Shown here in pieces: positions 47,007-56,319 of a stretch of DNA of 64,000 bases. Below the pieces are notes generated by a model. The model had not been told where the DNA came from. It made no database searches and was given only the letters and a program-made list of their open reading frames with translations. A program made the translations under genes and the position numbers. The first letter of the stretch is position 1. The number at the start of each line of letters is the position of its first letter. This DNA comes from Occultella kanbiaonis. GTDB taxonomy: Bacteria > Actinomycetota > Actinomycetes > Actinomycetales > Beutenbergiaceae. The DNA lies in assembly GCF_009708215.1 (NCBI RefSeq), contig NZ_CP046175.1, positions 5,394,001 to 5,458,000 of the forward strand, read 5' to 3'.

Positions 47007-50000
47007 GCCGCGCTCTCCTCGAGGCCGTCGAGCAGATCGGAGACGCCCTGGACGAGCGCGACCGGCGGGCGCCAGGAGAACACACCGCAGGGTTCGCCGT
47101 CGACGATGGGGGTCTGCGGCCCGCACATGCCCCGCACGTAGAGGTAGAGCACGCCACCGAGATGCTTGCGTGGCTGGTAGTCCGGCAGCCGCCAGCGCAG
47201 GAACCGGTGCGCCACCACGGCATAGAGGAGGGCCTGCAGCGGGTAGGAGGAGTGCCCCATCGCCTCCGCGAGCGCCTCCGGACGGTAGGCGGCCGCGGTG
47301 AGCGGTTGCTCCGGATCGTTGAACGGGCCGAGCCAGTTGGTCTTGTAGTCCACCACCAGATAGGAGCCACCAGCGCGCAGGACGACGTCGACGGAGCCGG
47401 TCAGGTAGCCGCGCAGTTCCTGCTGGGCGAGCATCGGCTGGGCGTCGAGGACGTCCGCCCACGCACGGACCGGATCACCCTCCTTCAGGTGCCGGCGTAG
47501 CAACGGGGCGAGGTCACCCAAGCGGGCCCGGGACGCGGCACCGCGGACGTCGCCGCCACCGAGCGGCAGCTCGAAGTCGAGTTCACACAGCCGGTCCCGC
47601 CTGCCGATCGCGCGCAGCGTGACCCCGGGCGCGAGCGGTCCCAACGGGCTGTCACAGACAGCGACCAACGCATCGGCGAGTTCCTCGGGATCGAGCTCGA
47701 CGGGCCACCAGAGGAGTTGTTCGTGGATGTGCCGGAGCAGCTCGGAGCGCAGGTCGGGCGACTGCGGGTCGGCGTGTTCGAGGACACCGTGCACGAGGGA
47801 CCCGAAGGTGGCCCCGACCGGGAGCGTCGCCATCGGCGATGGCACGTCCGCGCCGGGGATCAGGGCGTCCAGGCCCGGCAGCGTGGGTTCGGCCGTCACC
47901 ACCGCTTGGGGTGTCTCCGGTTCGTCGTCGCGCGGCGTGAGGTCCGGCTCGCTGCCGACACCGCCGGTGAGTTCGTGGGCGTCGGCCTCCCGCGGCGTGC
48001 TCAGGCCCGTGTAGGACGTGCGCCGCCAGTTGCTGTCGATCGCGCGGTCGAGGTGGCGGATCGAGAGTTCCGGGACCGGGGCCTCCGGTGGAACGGGTGC
48101 GACGGCCGCGTGGTCGGCGACCTCGAGCGTGAACGCACCATGGTCGGCCCACGTGCTCAGCTGGGCGGTGGCGAGCTCGTCGGTGCGGGGAGTCGGGACG
48201 GCATCCGGCACCATCGCGGCGCCGTCGGGCTCCCGTCCGAACAGCAGCCGGTGCAGCGCGGAGTTCGGGGTGTTGTTGGTGGGCGACCACCACAGCACCA
48301 CCTGGGACTGGGCCCGGGTGAGCGCCACGTAGAGCAGCCGCAGCGCCTCGCCGGCCTCCTCCGCCTTGTGCCGGGCGACGGACTCCGACCAGCCCGGGTT
48401 GTCGGTCTCGCCGCCCACGTCGCGACAGCGTGTGCGCGCGTCGTCCGCCTCGTGGAACTGCGGGATCTCGGGTGTCTTCGCGACGTGGCGGTCGAACAGT
48501 GCCGGGCAGTACACGATCGGGTACTGGAGCCCCTTGCTCGAGTGGATCGTCACGAGCTGCACGGCCGCGGCGTCGGAGTCGAGACGGCGGCTCCGTGCCC
48601 CGGAGGCCTGCACGGCGTCGTCGGCCATCTGCGCGCGGAGCCACTCGATCAGGCCGGCCAGTCCCAACCGGCCGGAGCCGGCCTGCTGGCTGGTCTCGTG
48701 CAGCAGTTCCCCGACGTGCTGGAGGTCGGTGAGCGTCCGTTCCCCGCCCACCGAGGAGAGCACGTGGGCGGAGCGCCCCTCGATGTTCAGGGCCTCGAGG
48801 ACCGCGGCGGCGCCCTGCCGGTCATAGACGTCGGCGAGCCGCCGGTGCCGTGCGGACAGGTCGTCATCGAGGTCGTCACCGCCGGCGTCGAGGTCCGCGG
48901 CGGTCATCCCACCAAGATCGGTCAGGGCCGCGGCGCGGTTCAGCGTGGCTCGGTGCGGTGCGGCCATGGCCTCGAGGAGAGCGAGCCAGTCACGGGCGGC
49001 CGCACTGCGCAGCACGCTGCCGCCGCCGGCGCTGACGGCGTGGATCCCGAGCCTCCGTAGCTCGGCCTGGGCGGCGAGCAGGTCCCGGTTCGTGTGGGCC
49101 AGGACGGCGACGTCGCGGGCCTGGATCGGTCGCGGCGGCAGTGGGTTGCCGCCGGAGTCGCGAGCGTCGTCGAACGTCGCTCCGGAGGCGAGCAGCTCGG
49201 CGATGTCGAGAGCCAGATCCCGCGGGATGTGGTCCCGGGTCGCCGCGATCGCGGCGCTGCCGCCCAGGTGCTCCTTCTTGAGGACCTGACGCAACCGGAC
49301 CGCGCCCGGGTGCGGCAGGCCGTGCAGCCGGGAGCCCTCGTGGCGGGCCCGGACCGGCACCACGGAGATCTGGTCGTCGCCGAGCGCGGCGCCACGGAGC
49401 ATGGCCTGAAGCGCGTCCACGACGGGCGCGTCGCTGCGGTGGTTCGTGGGCAGGGTGCGCTTGTCCTGGGCGTGGGAGGCCGCCTTGAGGTAGGTCACGA
49501 CGTCCCCGCCGCGGAAGGCGTAGATCGCCTGCTTGGGGTCGCCGATGAGCACCATGGTCGCGTGGCCGGCGAACGCGCGCTCGAGAACCTGCCACTGGAT
49601 CGGGTCGGTGTCCTGGAACTCGTCGACCAGCACCACCTTCCAGCGGGTGCGCATCCGCTGGGCGGCGAGGGAGTCGGGGGTCGCGAGTGCGTCGGCGAGC
49701 TGCGTCAGCAGATCGTTGTAGTGCATCACCTGCAGCCGTCGCTTGCGGCGCTCGAGCTCGTCCCGGACGGCCTGGGCGAACCGGGCCCGGCGCACCGGGT
49801 CGCTGCGCCGGTCACCGGTCGCCGGGTCGGGGCGCAACTCGGCGTAGACGTCGTCGACGACCGCCCGCGCGATCCTCAGGGCCACCTTCCGGCTGAAGAT
49901 CGGCGTGTTCCTGTCTCCCACGAACCCGCGCAGGTAGAGGTCGTCGACGACCTCGACCAGGAGATCGTCGAGGTCCTCGACCAGCTGCGCGGAGGCGTCG

Positions 50001-50419
50001 GAGGTCCCGGCCACCCCGAGCGAGCGCAGCACCTGATGGCAGAACTGGTGCGTGGTCGCGATCGTCGCCTCGTCGAAGGACGTGAGCGCCCGGCGGACCC
50101 GGCCGAGGCGGCGCATCCGCTCGGCGTCATCGACGTCGACCAGCAGGTCGATCAGAGGCCCGGCGCCGGCCGCCGTGTCCGGGTGGTGTAGAGCCCGCTC
50201 GACCTGGACGAGCTGCTCGCGGACCCGTGCGCGCAGCTCCTGGCTGGCGGCCCGGCCGAACGTGATGATGAGCATCTCGGTCAGCTGCACGTGGCCCTCG
50301 GCGACGTAGCGTGCGACCAGCGCCGCGATCGTCCACGTCTTGCCGGTACCGGCGGAAGCCTCGAGCATGACGGTGCCGGAGGGAAGCGGGTCCCTGATCG
50401 AGAAGTCGAGGGACGTCAT
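47003..50419 (-). CDS. recB: RecB, 3'-5' helicase-nuclease subunit of exonuclease V
   Basis: 1138 residues. UvrD-like helicase motifs: LEASAGTGKTWTIAALVARY (Walker A), VVLVDEFQDTDPIQWQVLERAF (motif II), LLYVALTRAQSQVVLWW (motif VI). The C-terminal nuclease carries YLVVDYKTNWLG, the D-x-K of RecB. The ATG at 50419 overlaps the recC stop; the longer in-frame extension into recC is not needed. Confidence 0.96.
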   Translation of the reverse strand: MTSLDFSIRDPLPSGTVMLEASAGTGKTWTIAALVARYVAEGHVQLTEMLIITFGRAASQELRARVREQLVQVERALHHPDTAAGAGPLIDLLVDVDDAERMRRLGRVRRALTSFDEATIATTHQFCHQVLRSLGVAGTSDASAQLVEDLDDLLVEVVDDLYLRGFVGDRNTPIFSRKVALRIARAVVDDVYAELRPDPATGDRRSDPVRRARFAQAVRDELERRKRRLQVMHYNDLLTQLADALATPDSLAAQRMRTRWKVVLVDEFQDTDPIQWQVLERAFAGHATMVLIGDPKQAIYAFRGGDVVTYLKAASHAQDKRTLPTNHRSDAPVVDALQAMLRGAALGDDQISVVPVRARHEGSRLHGLPHPGAVRLRQVLKKEHLGGSAAIAATRDHIPRDLALDIAELLASGATFDDARDSGGNPLPPRPIQARDVAVLAHTNRDLLAAQAELRRLGIHAVSAGGGSVLRSAAARDWLALLEAMAAPHRATLNRAAALTDLGGMTAADLDAGGDDLDDDLSARHRRLADVYDRQGAAAVLEALNIEGRSAHVLSSVGGERTLTDLQHVGELLHETSQQAGSGRLGLAGLIEWLRAQMADDAVQASGARSRRLDSDAAAVQLVTIHSSKGLQYPIVYCPALFDRHVAKTPEIPQFHEADDARTRCRDVGGETDNPGWSESVARHKAEEAGEALRLLYVALTRAQSQVVLWWSPTNNTPNSALHRLLFGREPDGAAMVPDAVPTPRTDELATAQLSTWADHGAFTLEVADHAAVAPVPPEAPVPELSIRHLDRAIDSNWRRTSYTGLSTPREADAHELTGGVGSEPDLTPRDDEPETPQAVVTAEPTLPGLDALIPGADVPSPMATLPVGATFGSLVHGVLEHADPQSPDLRSELLRHIHEQLLWWPVELDPEELADALVAVCDSPLGPLAPGVTLRAIGRRDRLCELDFELPLGGGDVRGAASRARLGDLAPLLRRHLKEGDPVRAWADVLDAQPMLAQQELRGYLTGSVDVVLRAGGSYLVVDYKTNWLGPFNDPEQPLTAAAYRPEALAEAMGHSSYPLQALLYAVVAHRFLRWRLPDYQPRKHLGGVLYLYVRGMCGPQTPIVDGEPCGVFSWRPPVALVQGVSDLLDGLEESAA

Positions 50420-53400
50420 AGCCGTTCCATGCTCTCGGCCTCGAGGACGAACATGGGCTCCCACAGTTGGAGTGCCAGTTGCCCGAACCTGGTGCCGACG
50501 CCCGCGCGCCAGCGCTCGTCCTCGCCCGGGTCGCCCGCGACGTCCGACAGGCCCGCCCCCGGGCCGAAGACGCGGACGAACGCGGGGTCGTCCTGCTCAC
50601 CTGTGCTCGTGTACCAACCGGTCACGGTCGTCCACTTCTTCTCGGCCGCCTCCATCGCGGCACGCTCGTCGCCCGCCTGGGCGCGGAAGGTCTCGGCGAA
50701 CGCGTTGGCCGTCTGGACCCCGAGCGGAAGCGGCTGCGCCAGGCCGCGGTCGTAGAGGTCGATCAGCTGGACGAGGATCGCGAGCGCGGTGCCGGAGTCC
50801 ACCGGCCCGTGCGTGTAGTGCCCGACGTAGGTGCGCCGCCCCAGCTTGAGCTGACCGAGCACCTGGCTGGTCGCACCGTCGTGTCCGGCGGCCGACAGCA
50901 CGAGCGCCGTGACCCAGGAGCGCAGCCGCTGCTTCGCCCTGATCGAGGAGTAGGTCGACGTGATCGCGCTGACCGGTGCGCCGTACAGGTCCCCGATCGT
51001 GCCGGTGAGCCGGCGTCCGTCGGGGAGTTCGATGTCGATGTCCACCGCCGTGGCGGCACCCCCGCGCAGGTCGAGGGTGGCCCGGGCGATGCCGTCGACG
51101 TTCCCGGCGACATCGGCGAGGATGGCGTTGCCGAGTTCACCCGGCGGTGCGCTTCCGCGCCAGTGTTCCTCCCGGCGCGCCTGGGTCAGGTCGGTGCCGT
51201 CGAGGACGGCCTCGAGCATGCGGTCGCCGATCTTCCACTTCTCGAGGCCGTCGAGGTCGATCGGGATGCCCTCGGCCGCCTCCTCCGGTTCGTCGGGCAG
51301 GATCAGGCCGAGTCGCTGGCGCAGGAACGCCTGGGCCGGCTGGGCGAGGAAGCGCTGCAGGTTCGCGAGGTCGATGTCCTCCCCCGTGATCGGCGGCAGC
51401 GGCTCCGGGACCAGGGTCTCGAGGACGGCCTCGGTGCCGGTCACCAGTGGGCGGGACAGGTGGGCCCGGGCACCGGCGAGCGCGCTGGGGTCGAAACTGA
51501 ACGGGCGGTGGTCCGGGAGCAGCGAGTCCTCCCCCGCCGCGGGCGCGCCGAGGTTGCGCGCGTCGTAGGGCTGCAGCGGATGCCGGCGTACCAGCGGTAC
51601 GTCCTCGGCTCGGACCGCCGTCTCACCGAGGGCGTCGATCAGCTCACCCAGCGGCACCGCGGGTGGGCGATCGGCACCGCTGTGCTCGTCGGCGCCGGTG
51701 TAGGTGATGACGAGGGCCCGCTCCGCGGCCATGACCGCATCGAGCAGGAGCTGTCGATCCTCGGCCCGGGTGTCCCGCTCCCCGGTGACGGGGGTCCTCG
51801 AGAGGGCGTCGTCGCCGTCGGGCGTGATGGTCCGGGGAAACACACCGTCGTCGAGTCCGACGAGGGCGACCACCCGGTGCGGCACGGACCGCATCGGCAC
51901 CATGGTGCAGACGGTCAGCGTGCCCGTCCGGAAGCTCGACCGGGTCGCTCGGCCGGCCAGGTGCTCGGCGAGCAGGGTGCGCACGTCCGCGAGCGCGAGG
52001 TCGGTCGAGGCGGTTCCGCGCCGGGCCGCCGCCTCGATCCGGGAGAGCTCGCGCTCGAGCTGGGTCGTCTGCCAGCCGTCGGCGGGGGCCAGGTCGGCGA
52101 GTCCGAGCACACCCTCGCGCAGGGTACGGGTCCAGTCCTCGGCGGCACGGCACTCGTGCAGGGCGCCGAGGGTGGCACCGATACGGTCGAGCAGTTCGGC
52201 GAGCCGGCCGGCGAGGTCGATGTCCCCGCTGTCGAGATCGTCCAGCGCGACCGTCCGGCCGAGGTAGGTCGTGTCCTGCCCGTCGAGGACGGCGCCGGTG
52301 AGGACCCGGTCGAGACCGGTCCGCCAGGTGTTCTGCTCGAAGTTGCCCAGGTGGTAGGCGGCGCGGTGGTCGGCGTCGAGGCCCCACCGGATCGCCACTT
52401 CGTCGACCCAACCTGCGATTCGGTCGATGTCGTCGTCATCGAGGGAGAACCTGCGCCGCACCGGGGCCGACCGGGCCAGGTCGAGGACCTCGCCGGCGGT
52501 GAGCCGCCCGCCGGCCAGCTCCACCAGGCGCGCGGCCAGGGCCAGCAGCGGGTTCGTGGTCCCGGGCGCCCGGTCCGCGAGCATGACACGCAGCCGGTGG
52601 GCCGGGTGCCCCGCCTCGCCCTCCCCCGCCGTCCGGACCACCTCGCCGAGTCCGAATCCGGCGTGCACGAGGGGCGCGTAGGCGTCGATGTCCGGGCACA
52701 TCACCAGGATGTCCCGGGGCTCGAGGTCGGGGTGGTCCTGGAGCAGCCCGGTCAGGACGTCCCGGAGCACCTGGATCTGGCGGCCGCGGCCGTGGCACGC
52801 GTGGATCTGGACGGAGGCGTCACCGGCCGGGACCACCCTCGCGGCGCGCTCCGCCGCCGTGGGAACGTGGTCCGCCTGGAGGTCCTGCTGCAGCCACCGC
52901 AGCAGCGAGGCGGGCTCGGAAGGCGCGTCACCGCCGTCGGCAAGCAGTGCGTCGACCGTTGGCGCGGTGGCCAGGGTGCGTTGCAGCTCGCGCGCGTCCC
53001 GGCCGAGGGAGGCGAGCAGCGGATGCTGGATGTGATCGACCGACGCGTCCTCGATCCGGGGCGTCGGCCCCGCCGCGACGACGTCCCGCAGCGCGTCCCA
53101 CGCGGCCGGCGACGCCTGCGGCAGCCACAGGTGCACGTCCCGGTGCTCGGCGAGCGCGCCCAGGACCTCCACCTCACTGGCGGCGATCCGGGTGTGCCCG
53201 AACAGGGACAGCCGGCCCGGCAGCTCCAGGTCCGCGCCGCCGGAACGCACCGCGGTGAGGACCTCGGCGTGCCGTACGTCCGGTGGCGGGGCGTCGACGA
53301 GTTCGAGGACGGCCCGCCACAGGTACGGCTGCCAGGCCAGATCCTCGGCGAGGGTGCCGCCGAGACCGTCGCCGCCGCCGCCCGCACGCCAGTCGGTCAC

Positions 53401-53871
53401 GATCGCGGGGCGCTGCAGGGCATAACCGGAGAAGAGGCCGGCGAGCCGGCGAGCCACGGCGTACCGGCGCCCCCGGCGCAGGCCCTGCTCCGTCTCGTCC
53501 AGCGAGCCGTCGGCCCCGAGGTGGGTGGCGAGCGCACCGGCCCAGGGCTCGCGCAGGGACTCGTCGACGGCCCGCAGGACCGTCCAGGCGAGCTGGTCCG
53601 GATGCCACGGGTCGTCGCGCTCGATGCCGAGCACCAGGGAGACCAGCGAGTGCGGGTTGAGGAACCGCACGCCCGCGCAGACGCCGTCACCACCGCGGGC
53701 GCCCGTGCCCAGGCGGTGGGACAGCCGCTGTGCGAGCCACCGCTCGACGCCCCTGGCGGGCACCGCGACGACCTCCTGTGCGAAGGGGTCGGCAAGTGGC
53801 GTCGCGAGGAGCTCGGCGAGCCCGTCGGCCAAGGTGCCCGTGGCGGCCGCGCGGTGCAGGAACAAGGTCAC
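50416..53871 (-). CDS. recC: RecC, exonuclease V gamma subunit
   Basis: 1151 residues. Opens FLHRAAATGTLADGLAELLATPLADPFAQEVVAVPARGVERWLAQRLSHRLG as all RecC proteins do. The inactivated helicase fold is suggested by CHGRGRQIQVLRDVLTGLLQ and RILVMCPDIDAYAPL. RecC reads Chi and splits the strands. GTG start at 53871; no terminator or promoter of note upstream apart from the neighbouring small gene 33 bases away, which may share the transcript. Confidence 0.95.
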   Translation of the reverse strand: MTLFLHRAAATGTLADGLAELLATPLADPFAQEVVAVPARGVERWLAQRLSHRLGTGARGGDGVCAGVRFLNPHSLVSLVLGIERDDPWHPDQLAWTVLRAVDESLREPWAGALATHLGADGSLDETEQGLRRGRRYAVARRLAGLFSGYALQRPAIVTDWRAGGGGDGLGGTLAEDLAWQPYLWRAVLELVDAPPPDVRHAEVLTAVRSGGADLELPGRLSLFGHTRIAASEVEVLGALAEHRDVHLWLPQASPAAWDALRDVVAAGPTPRIEDASVDHIQHPLLASLGRDARELQRTLATAPTVDALLADGGDAPSEPASLLRWLQQDLQADHVPTAAERAARVVPAGDASVQIHACHGRGRQIQVLRDVLTGLLQDHPDLEPRDILVMCPDIDAYAPLVHAGFGLGEVVRTAGEGEAGHPAHRLRVMLADRAPGTTNPLLALAARLVELAGGRLTAGEVLDLARSAPVRRRFSLDDDDIDRIAGWVDEVAIRWGLDADHRAAYHLGNFEQNTWRTGLDRVLTGAVLDGQDTTYLGRTVALDDLDSGDIDLAGRLAELLDRIGATLGALHECRAAEDWTRTLREGVLGLADLAPADGWQTTQLERELSRIEAAARRGTASTDLALADVRTLLAEHLAGRATRSSFRTGTLTVCTMVPMRSVPHRVVALVGLDDGVFPRTITPDGDDALSRTPVTGERDTRAEDRQLLLDAVMAAERALVITYTGADEHSGADRPPAVPLGELIDALGETAVRAEDVPLVRRHPLQPYDARNLGAPAAGEDSLLPDHRPFSFDPSALAGARAHLSRPLVTGTEAVLETLVPEPLPPITGEDIDLANLQRFLAQPAQAFLRQRLGLILPDEPEEAAEGIPIDLDGLEKWKIGDRMLEAVLDGTDLTQARREEHWRGSAPPGELGNAILADVAGNVDGIARATLDLRGGAATAVDIDIELPDGRRLTGTIGDLYGAPVSAITSTYSSIRAKQRLRSWVTALVLSAAGHDGATSQVLGQLKLGRRTYVGHYTHGPVDSGTALAILVQLIDLYDRGLAQPLPLGVQTANAFAETFRAQAGDERAAMEAAEKKWTTVTGWYTSTGEQDDPAFVRVFGPGAGLSDVAGDPGEDERWRAGVGTRFGQLALQLWEPMFVLEAESMERL

Positions 53872-53904
53872 GCGGTGACCCTATCCGCGGGGCCGGACAC
53901 GTGC

Positions 53905-54252
53905 TCAGCGGTCGTGGATATCCTTCCCGCGGGCCGTGCCGGCGTCGGCTTCGGGCACGGCTGCCGGTGCGGCGAGCTCCACCGCCACGATCGCACCGTC
54001 CTCGCCGTACACGAACGTGCCCCACGGCGGGTCAGCGGGCGTGGGCGAGGGTGCGGGCAGCTCGCGCTGCTGTTCCAGCTCCTGCAGTGCCTCGTGCCGG
54101 GTGGGGGCGAAGACCTCGTCGATGATCCCGAAGGTGCCGCCGCCGTAGCCCTCGCCGCGGCGGTCCCGCGGGCGCCGCTCGGCGCGCAGCAGCGCCTCGA
54201 TCCCGACGGCGAGGGCCACCAGACCGAGCACGGCGACGAGCCAGGGCGACAT
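53905..54252 (-). CDS. Small N-anchored hypothetical protein
   Basis: 115 residues: one N-terminal membrane helix (WLVAVLGLVALAVGIEALL), then a basic stretch (ERRPRDRRGEG), a Gly-rich hinge, a helix APTRHEALQELEQQRELPA and a Pro/Ala-rich tail. Family not recognised. It lies 33 bases before recC on the same strand and could be co-transcribed. TAGCCT ends 6 nt before the ATG. Confidence 0.6.
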   Translation of the reverse strand: MSPWLVAVLGLVALAVGIEALLRAERRPRDRRGEGYGGGTFGIIDEVFAPTRHEALQELEQQRELPAPSPTPADPPWGTFVYGEDGAIVAVELAAPAAVPEADAGTARGKDIHDR

Positions 54253-54258
54253 CCACCC

Positions 54259-54264
54259 AGGCTA
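54259..54264 (-). promoter_or_regulatory. -10-like box (TAGCCT) before the recC-linked small gene
   Basis: TAGCCT on the minus strand ends 6 nt before the ATG at 54252. It may be the promoter for the small gene and recCBD. Confidence 0.4.
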
Positions 54265-54323
54265 CGCCGCCCCGCCCGCGTGGACGGGGCGGCGGCGAGC
54301 GCCGCGACCCGGTACCGGTTCGT

Positions 54324-54935
54324 TCAGGAGCGGCTGCGCCGCACGATGACCGCGGCCACCGCGCCCACGACCGCGATCGCGACCACCACGAACGCGACGA
54401 TCCGGCCCACTCCGGACTCGGACCCGTCATCGCCGGTGTCGACGGCGGAGGCGCTGTCCGAGGGCTCGGGGTCACTGGTTCCGGCGTCGGTGGTGCCCGA
54501 CTCGGTGGGCTCCGTCGGCTCCGTCGGCTCGACGGTGGTCACCGCGGGCGCGTCCACCGTGAACTCGTACGCACCGGAGATCGGGTGACCGTCCGAGGAC
54601 ACGACCCGCCAGGTGACCGTCCAGACCCCGGCCGGTACGCCGTCGGGCACCGGCAGTGCCACCTCGGTACCGTCCACCACCGGCGCCTCCTCGGTGAGCA
54701 CGGTGCCCTCGGCGTCGGTGAGGACGATGGCGGCGTTGAGATCGAGGATGTCGTTGTTGAAGGTCAGGCGGACCTCGGTGGGTGCGGCGGACAGGGTCTC
54801 GCCCTCCGCCGGGGCGGAGGAGAGCAGCACGTCGTGCGCCTGGGCGGCGCCCGCGTGGAGGGTCAGGCCGAGGAACAGGGCGACGGCGGAGATCGCCAGG
54901 GCGCGCAGGTTCAGAGCGCGTGCGGACAGGGACAT
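54324..54935 (-). CDS. CopC-domain copper-binding secreted protein
   Basis: 203 residues. Signal peptide ends at GAAQA, leaving an N-terminal AHDVLLSSAPAEGE: the His that starts mature CopC is present. SSDGHPISGAYEFTVDAP supplies the Asp/His Cu(II) ligands. A Thr/Pro/Glu-rich linker then leads to a C-terminal membrane helix (VGRIVAFVVVAIAVVGAVAAVIVRR). It binds Cu(II) outside the membrane. The CopD partner is not adjacent; instead a His-containing membrane protein follows upstream on the same strand. Not linked to csoR. Confidence 0.92.
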   Translation of the reverse strand: MSLSARALNLRALAISAVALFLGLTLHAGAAQAHDVLLSSAPAEGETLSAAPTEVRLTFNNDILDLNAAIVLTDAEGTVLTEEAPVVDGTEVALPVPDGVPAGVWTVTWRVVSSDGHPISGAYEFTVDAPAVTTVEPTEPTEPTESGTTDAGTSDPEPSDSASAVDTGDDGSESGVGRIVAFVVVAIAVVGAVAAVIVRRSRS

Positions 54936-55048
54936 GGGAGAACCTCACAGGGCTTGGTGATGGGGCCCGGGCGCTGGTGCGCCGCCGGGCGGGATCGCTG
55001 GGGTTGCGTCACCGGCCCGGAGTCCCCGGCGCAACTGCGCGGGCGGGC

Positions 55049-55684
55049 TCAGGCGGTGGCGCCGAGCAACGGCGGTCCCCGCCGTGGAGCCAGGTCCAAC
55101 CAGGCGATCCGGGGGCGGGCGACCCGGGGCAGGGCAGCGATGCCGTGCGGCCGCCGGCTCGCCTCGACGGCCGGGAGCGTGCGCTCGACGAGCACCGCCA
55201 GCAGCGGCGCCCACCAGGTCCAGAGCGCGAACAGGGCACGGTCACCCCGCCAGAGCAGGGCGGCGTTGAGGACGGTCGCGAGCACGTGCGCGCCGAGCAT
55301 CGCGGCGGTGAGGGTGTGACCGCCGCCCGGGGCGCCGACGCAGTGCTGCACGGTCTCGGAGAGGGCCACACCGTGGGCGTGGCCGGCGCCGACGACGCCG
55401 GTCGAGCAGCCCGAGGTCGCGCCGAGGCCGGCCGTGGCGGTGAACACGTGGTGCAGGCCGAACTGTCCGGCCCCGAGCAGGGCGACCACGGTGCCGGCGT
55501 TCAGGCGACCGCCGCAGACTCCGACCGCGATCAGCATCGTGAAGGCCCAGGCGGCGGCCACGACGAGCGGGTCGCCGAGCGTGCCGCCGGCAGCCAGGTG
55601 CGCCCCGAGGGCGAGGCCGAGGACGCTCACCGAGACCGCAGCCGCGCGCAGGAGGCGCAGCAGGCCACGGCGGGGATCGGTCAC
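55049..55684 (-). CDS. Membrane protein with histidines, possibly copper-linked
   Basis: 211 residues, about five membrane segments. A central stretch holds QFGLHHVFTATAGLG and SGCSTGVVGAGHAHGVALSETVQHCVGAPGGGH, with six His and two Cys near membrane edges. No family is recognised. It lies 113 bases upstream of copC in the same direction, so a copper role is a guess from position and residues. The GTG start has TAGGAT ending 6 nt upstream. Confidence 0.55.
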   Translation of the reverse strand: MTDPRRGLLRLLRAAAVSVSVLGLALGAHLAAGGTLGDPLVVAAAWAFTMLIAVGVCGGRLNAGTVVALLGAGQFGLHHVFTATAGLGATSGCSTGVVGAGHAHGVALSETVQHCVGAPGGGHTLTAAMLGAHVLATVLNAALLWRGDRALFALWTWWAPLLAVLVERTLPAVEASRRPHGIAALPRVARPRIAWLDLAPRRGPPLLGATA

Positions 55685-55690
55685 CGGGCC

Positions 55691-55696
55691 ATCCTA
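55691..55696 (-). promoter_or_regulatory. -10-like box (TAGGAT) of the histidine-containing membrane protein
   Basis: TAGGAT on the minus strand ends 6 nt before the GTG at 55684. Confidence 0.5.
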
Positions 55697-55728
55697 GGCC
55701 GGAGCCCGAAGGCGCCCGCCCTCCCGCC

Positions 55729-55797
55729 GTGAGACAGACCCTCCCGCCCGAGGAAGTGGGTTGTCACGTTCTGCCTCAGGCACCAGGTTCTGCGTCA
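55729..55797 (+). repeat. Dispersed ~69-bp repeat, copy B
   Basis: Begins GTGAGACAGACCCTCCCGCC; aligned without gaps to 20829-20761 (minus) at about 53 of 69 positions. It can partly fold (CCCTCCCGCCCGAGG against CCTCAGGCACCAGG). It is intergenic here, between two minus-strand genes. Confidence 0.7.
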
Positions 55798-55848
55798 CGC
55801 CCGGCACGCCGGGCACGCCGGCGACGGCGGGGCGCGTCTGGGGGGGCG

Positions 55849-56295
55849 TCAGTCCGCGGCCACCAGGGTCGCCACGTCGGCCGCCACCTCGACCGTTGCG
55901 CCGGTCGGCCCGTCGAACACGGCGCGGCCCCCGAGCGGCCGCTCGAGCCGGATGGTCTGGAACATCGGGTATCCGGCGTCGTCGCAACCGAAGTTGAACT
56001 GGGTCCCGTGCGGCGCCACCACGTGGGTCGTGATCGTCACCGTGGTCTGGGTCTCCTCGACCTCGATGGAGTGCGGGTCGCCGCAGCCGGGGCTGCCGCC
56101 GGTGTATCGGACCAGGATCTCGCGGCCGCTGTCCCCCTGGACCGCCACGGCGTCGGTCCGGGCGTCGTTGACCACGGGGAACCCGACGGTGAGCGCCCAC
56201 ACGATCAGGGCCGCCGCCGCGGTCAGGATCGCGGCGACGAACCAGAGCGTGGAGGCCCGGATCCGCCGTCGAACCTGCTCATCCCGATCGTCCAT
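55849..56295 (-). CDS. Small single-pass membrane protein of unknown function
   Basis: 148 residues: a basic cytoplasmic start (MDDRDEQVRRRIRAS), one membrane helix (TLWFVAAILTAAAALIVWALTV), then an extracellular beta-rich domain with a Cys pair (GSPGCGDPHSIEVEETQ and FNFGCDDAGYP). No family recognised. It follows the TauE/SafE gene by 24 bases and may share its transcript. Confidence 0.6.
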   Translation of the reverse strand: MDDRDEQVRRRIRASTLWFVAAILTAAAALIVWALTVGFPVVNDARTDAVAVQGDSGREILVRYTGGSPGCGDPHSIEVEETQTTVTITTHVVAPHGTQFNFGCDDAGYPMFQTIRLERPLGGRAVFDGPTGATVEVAADVATLVAAD

Positions 56296-56319
56296 GGCGC
56301 CATCATCGCGCACAGCGGG

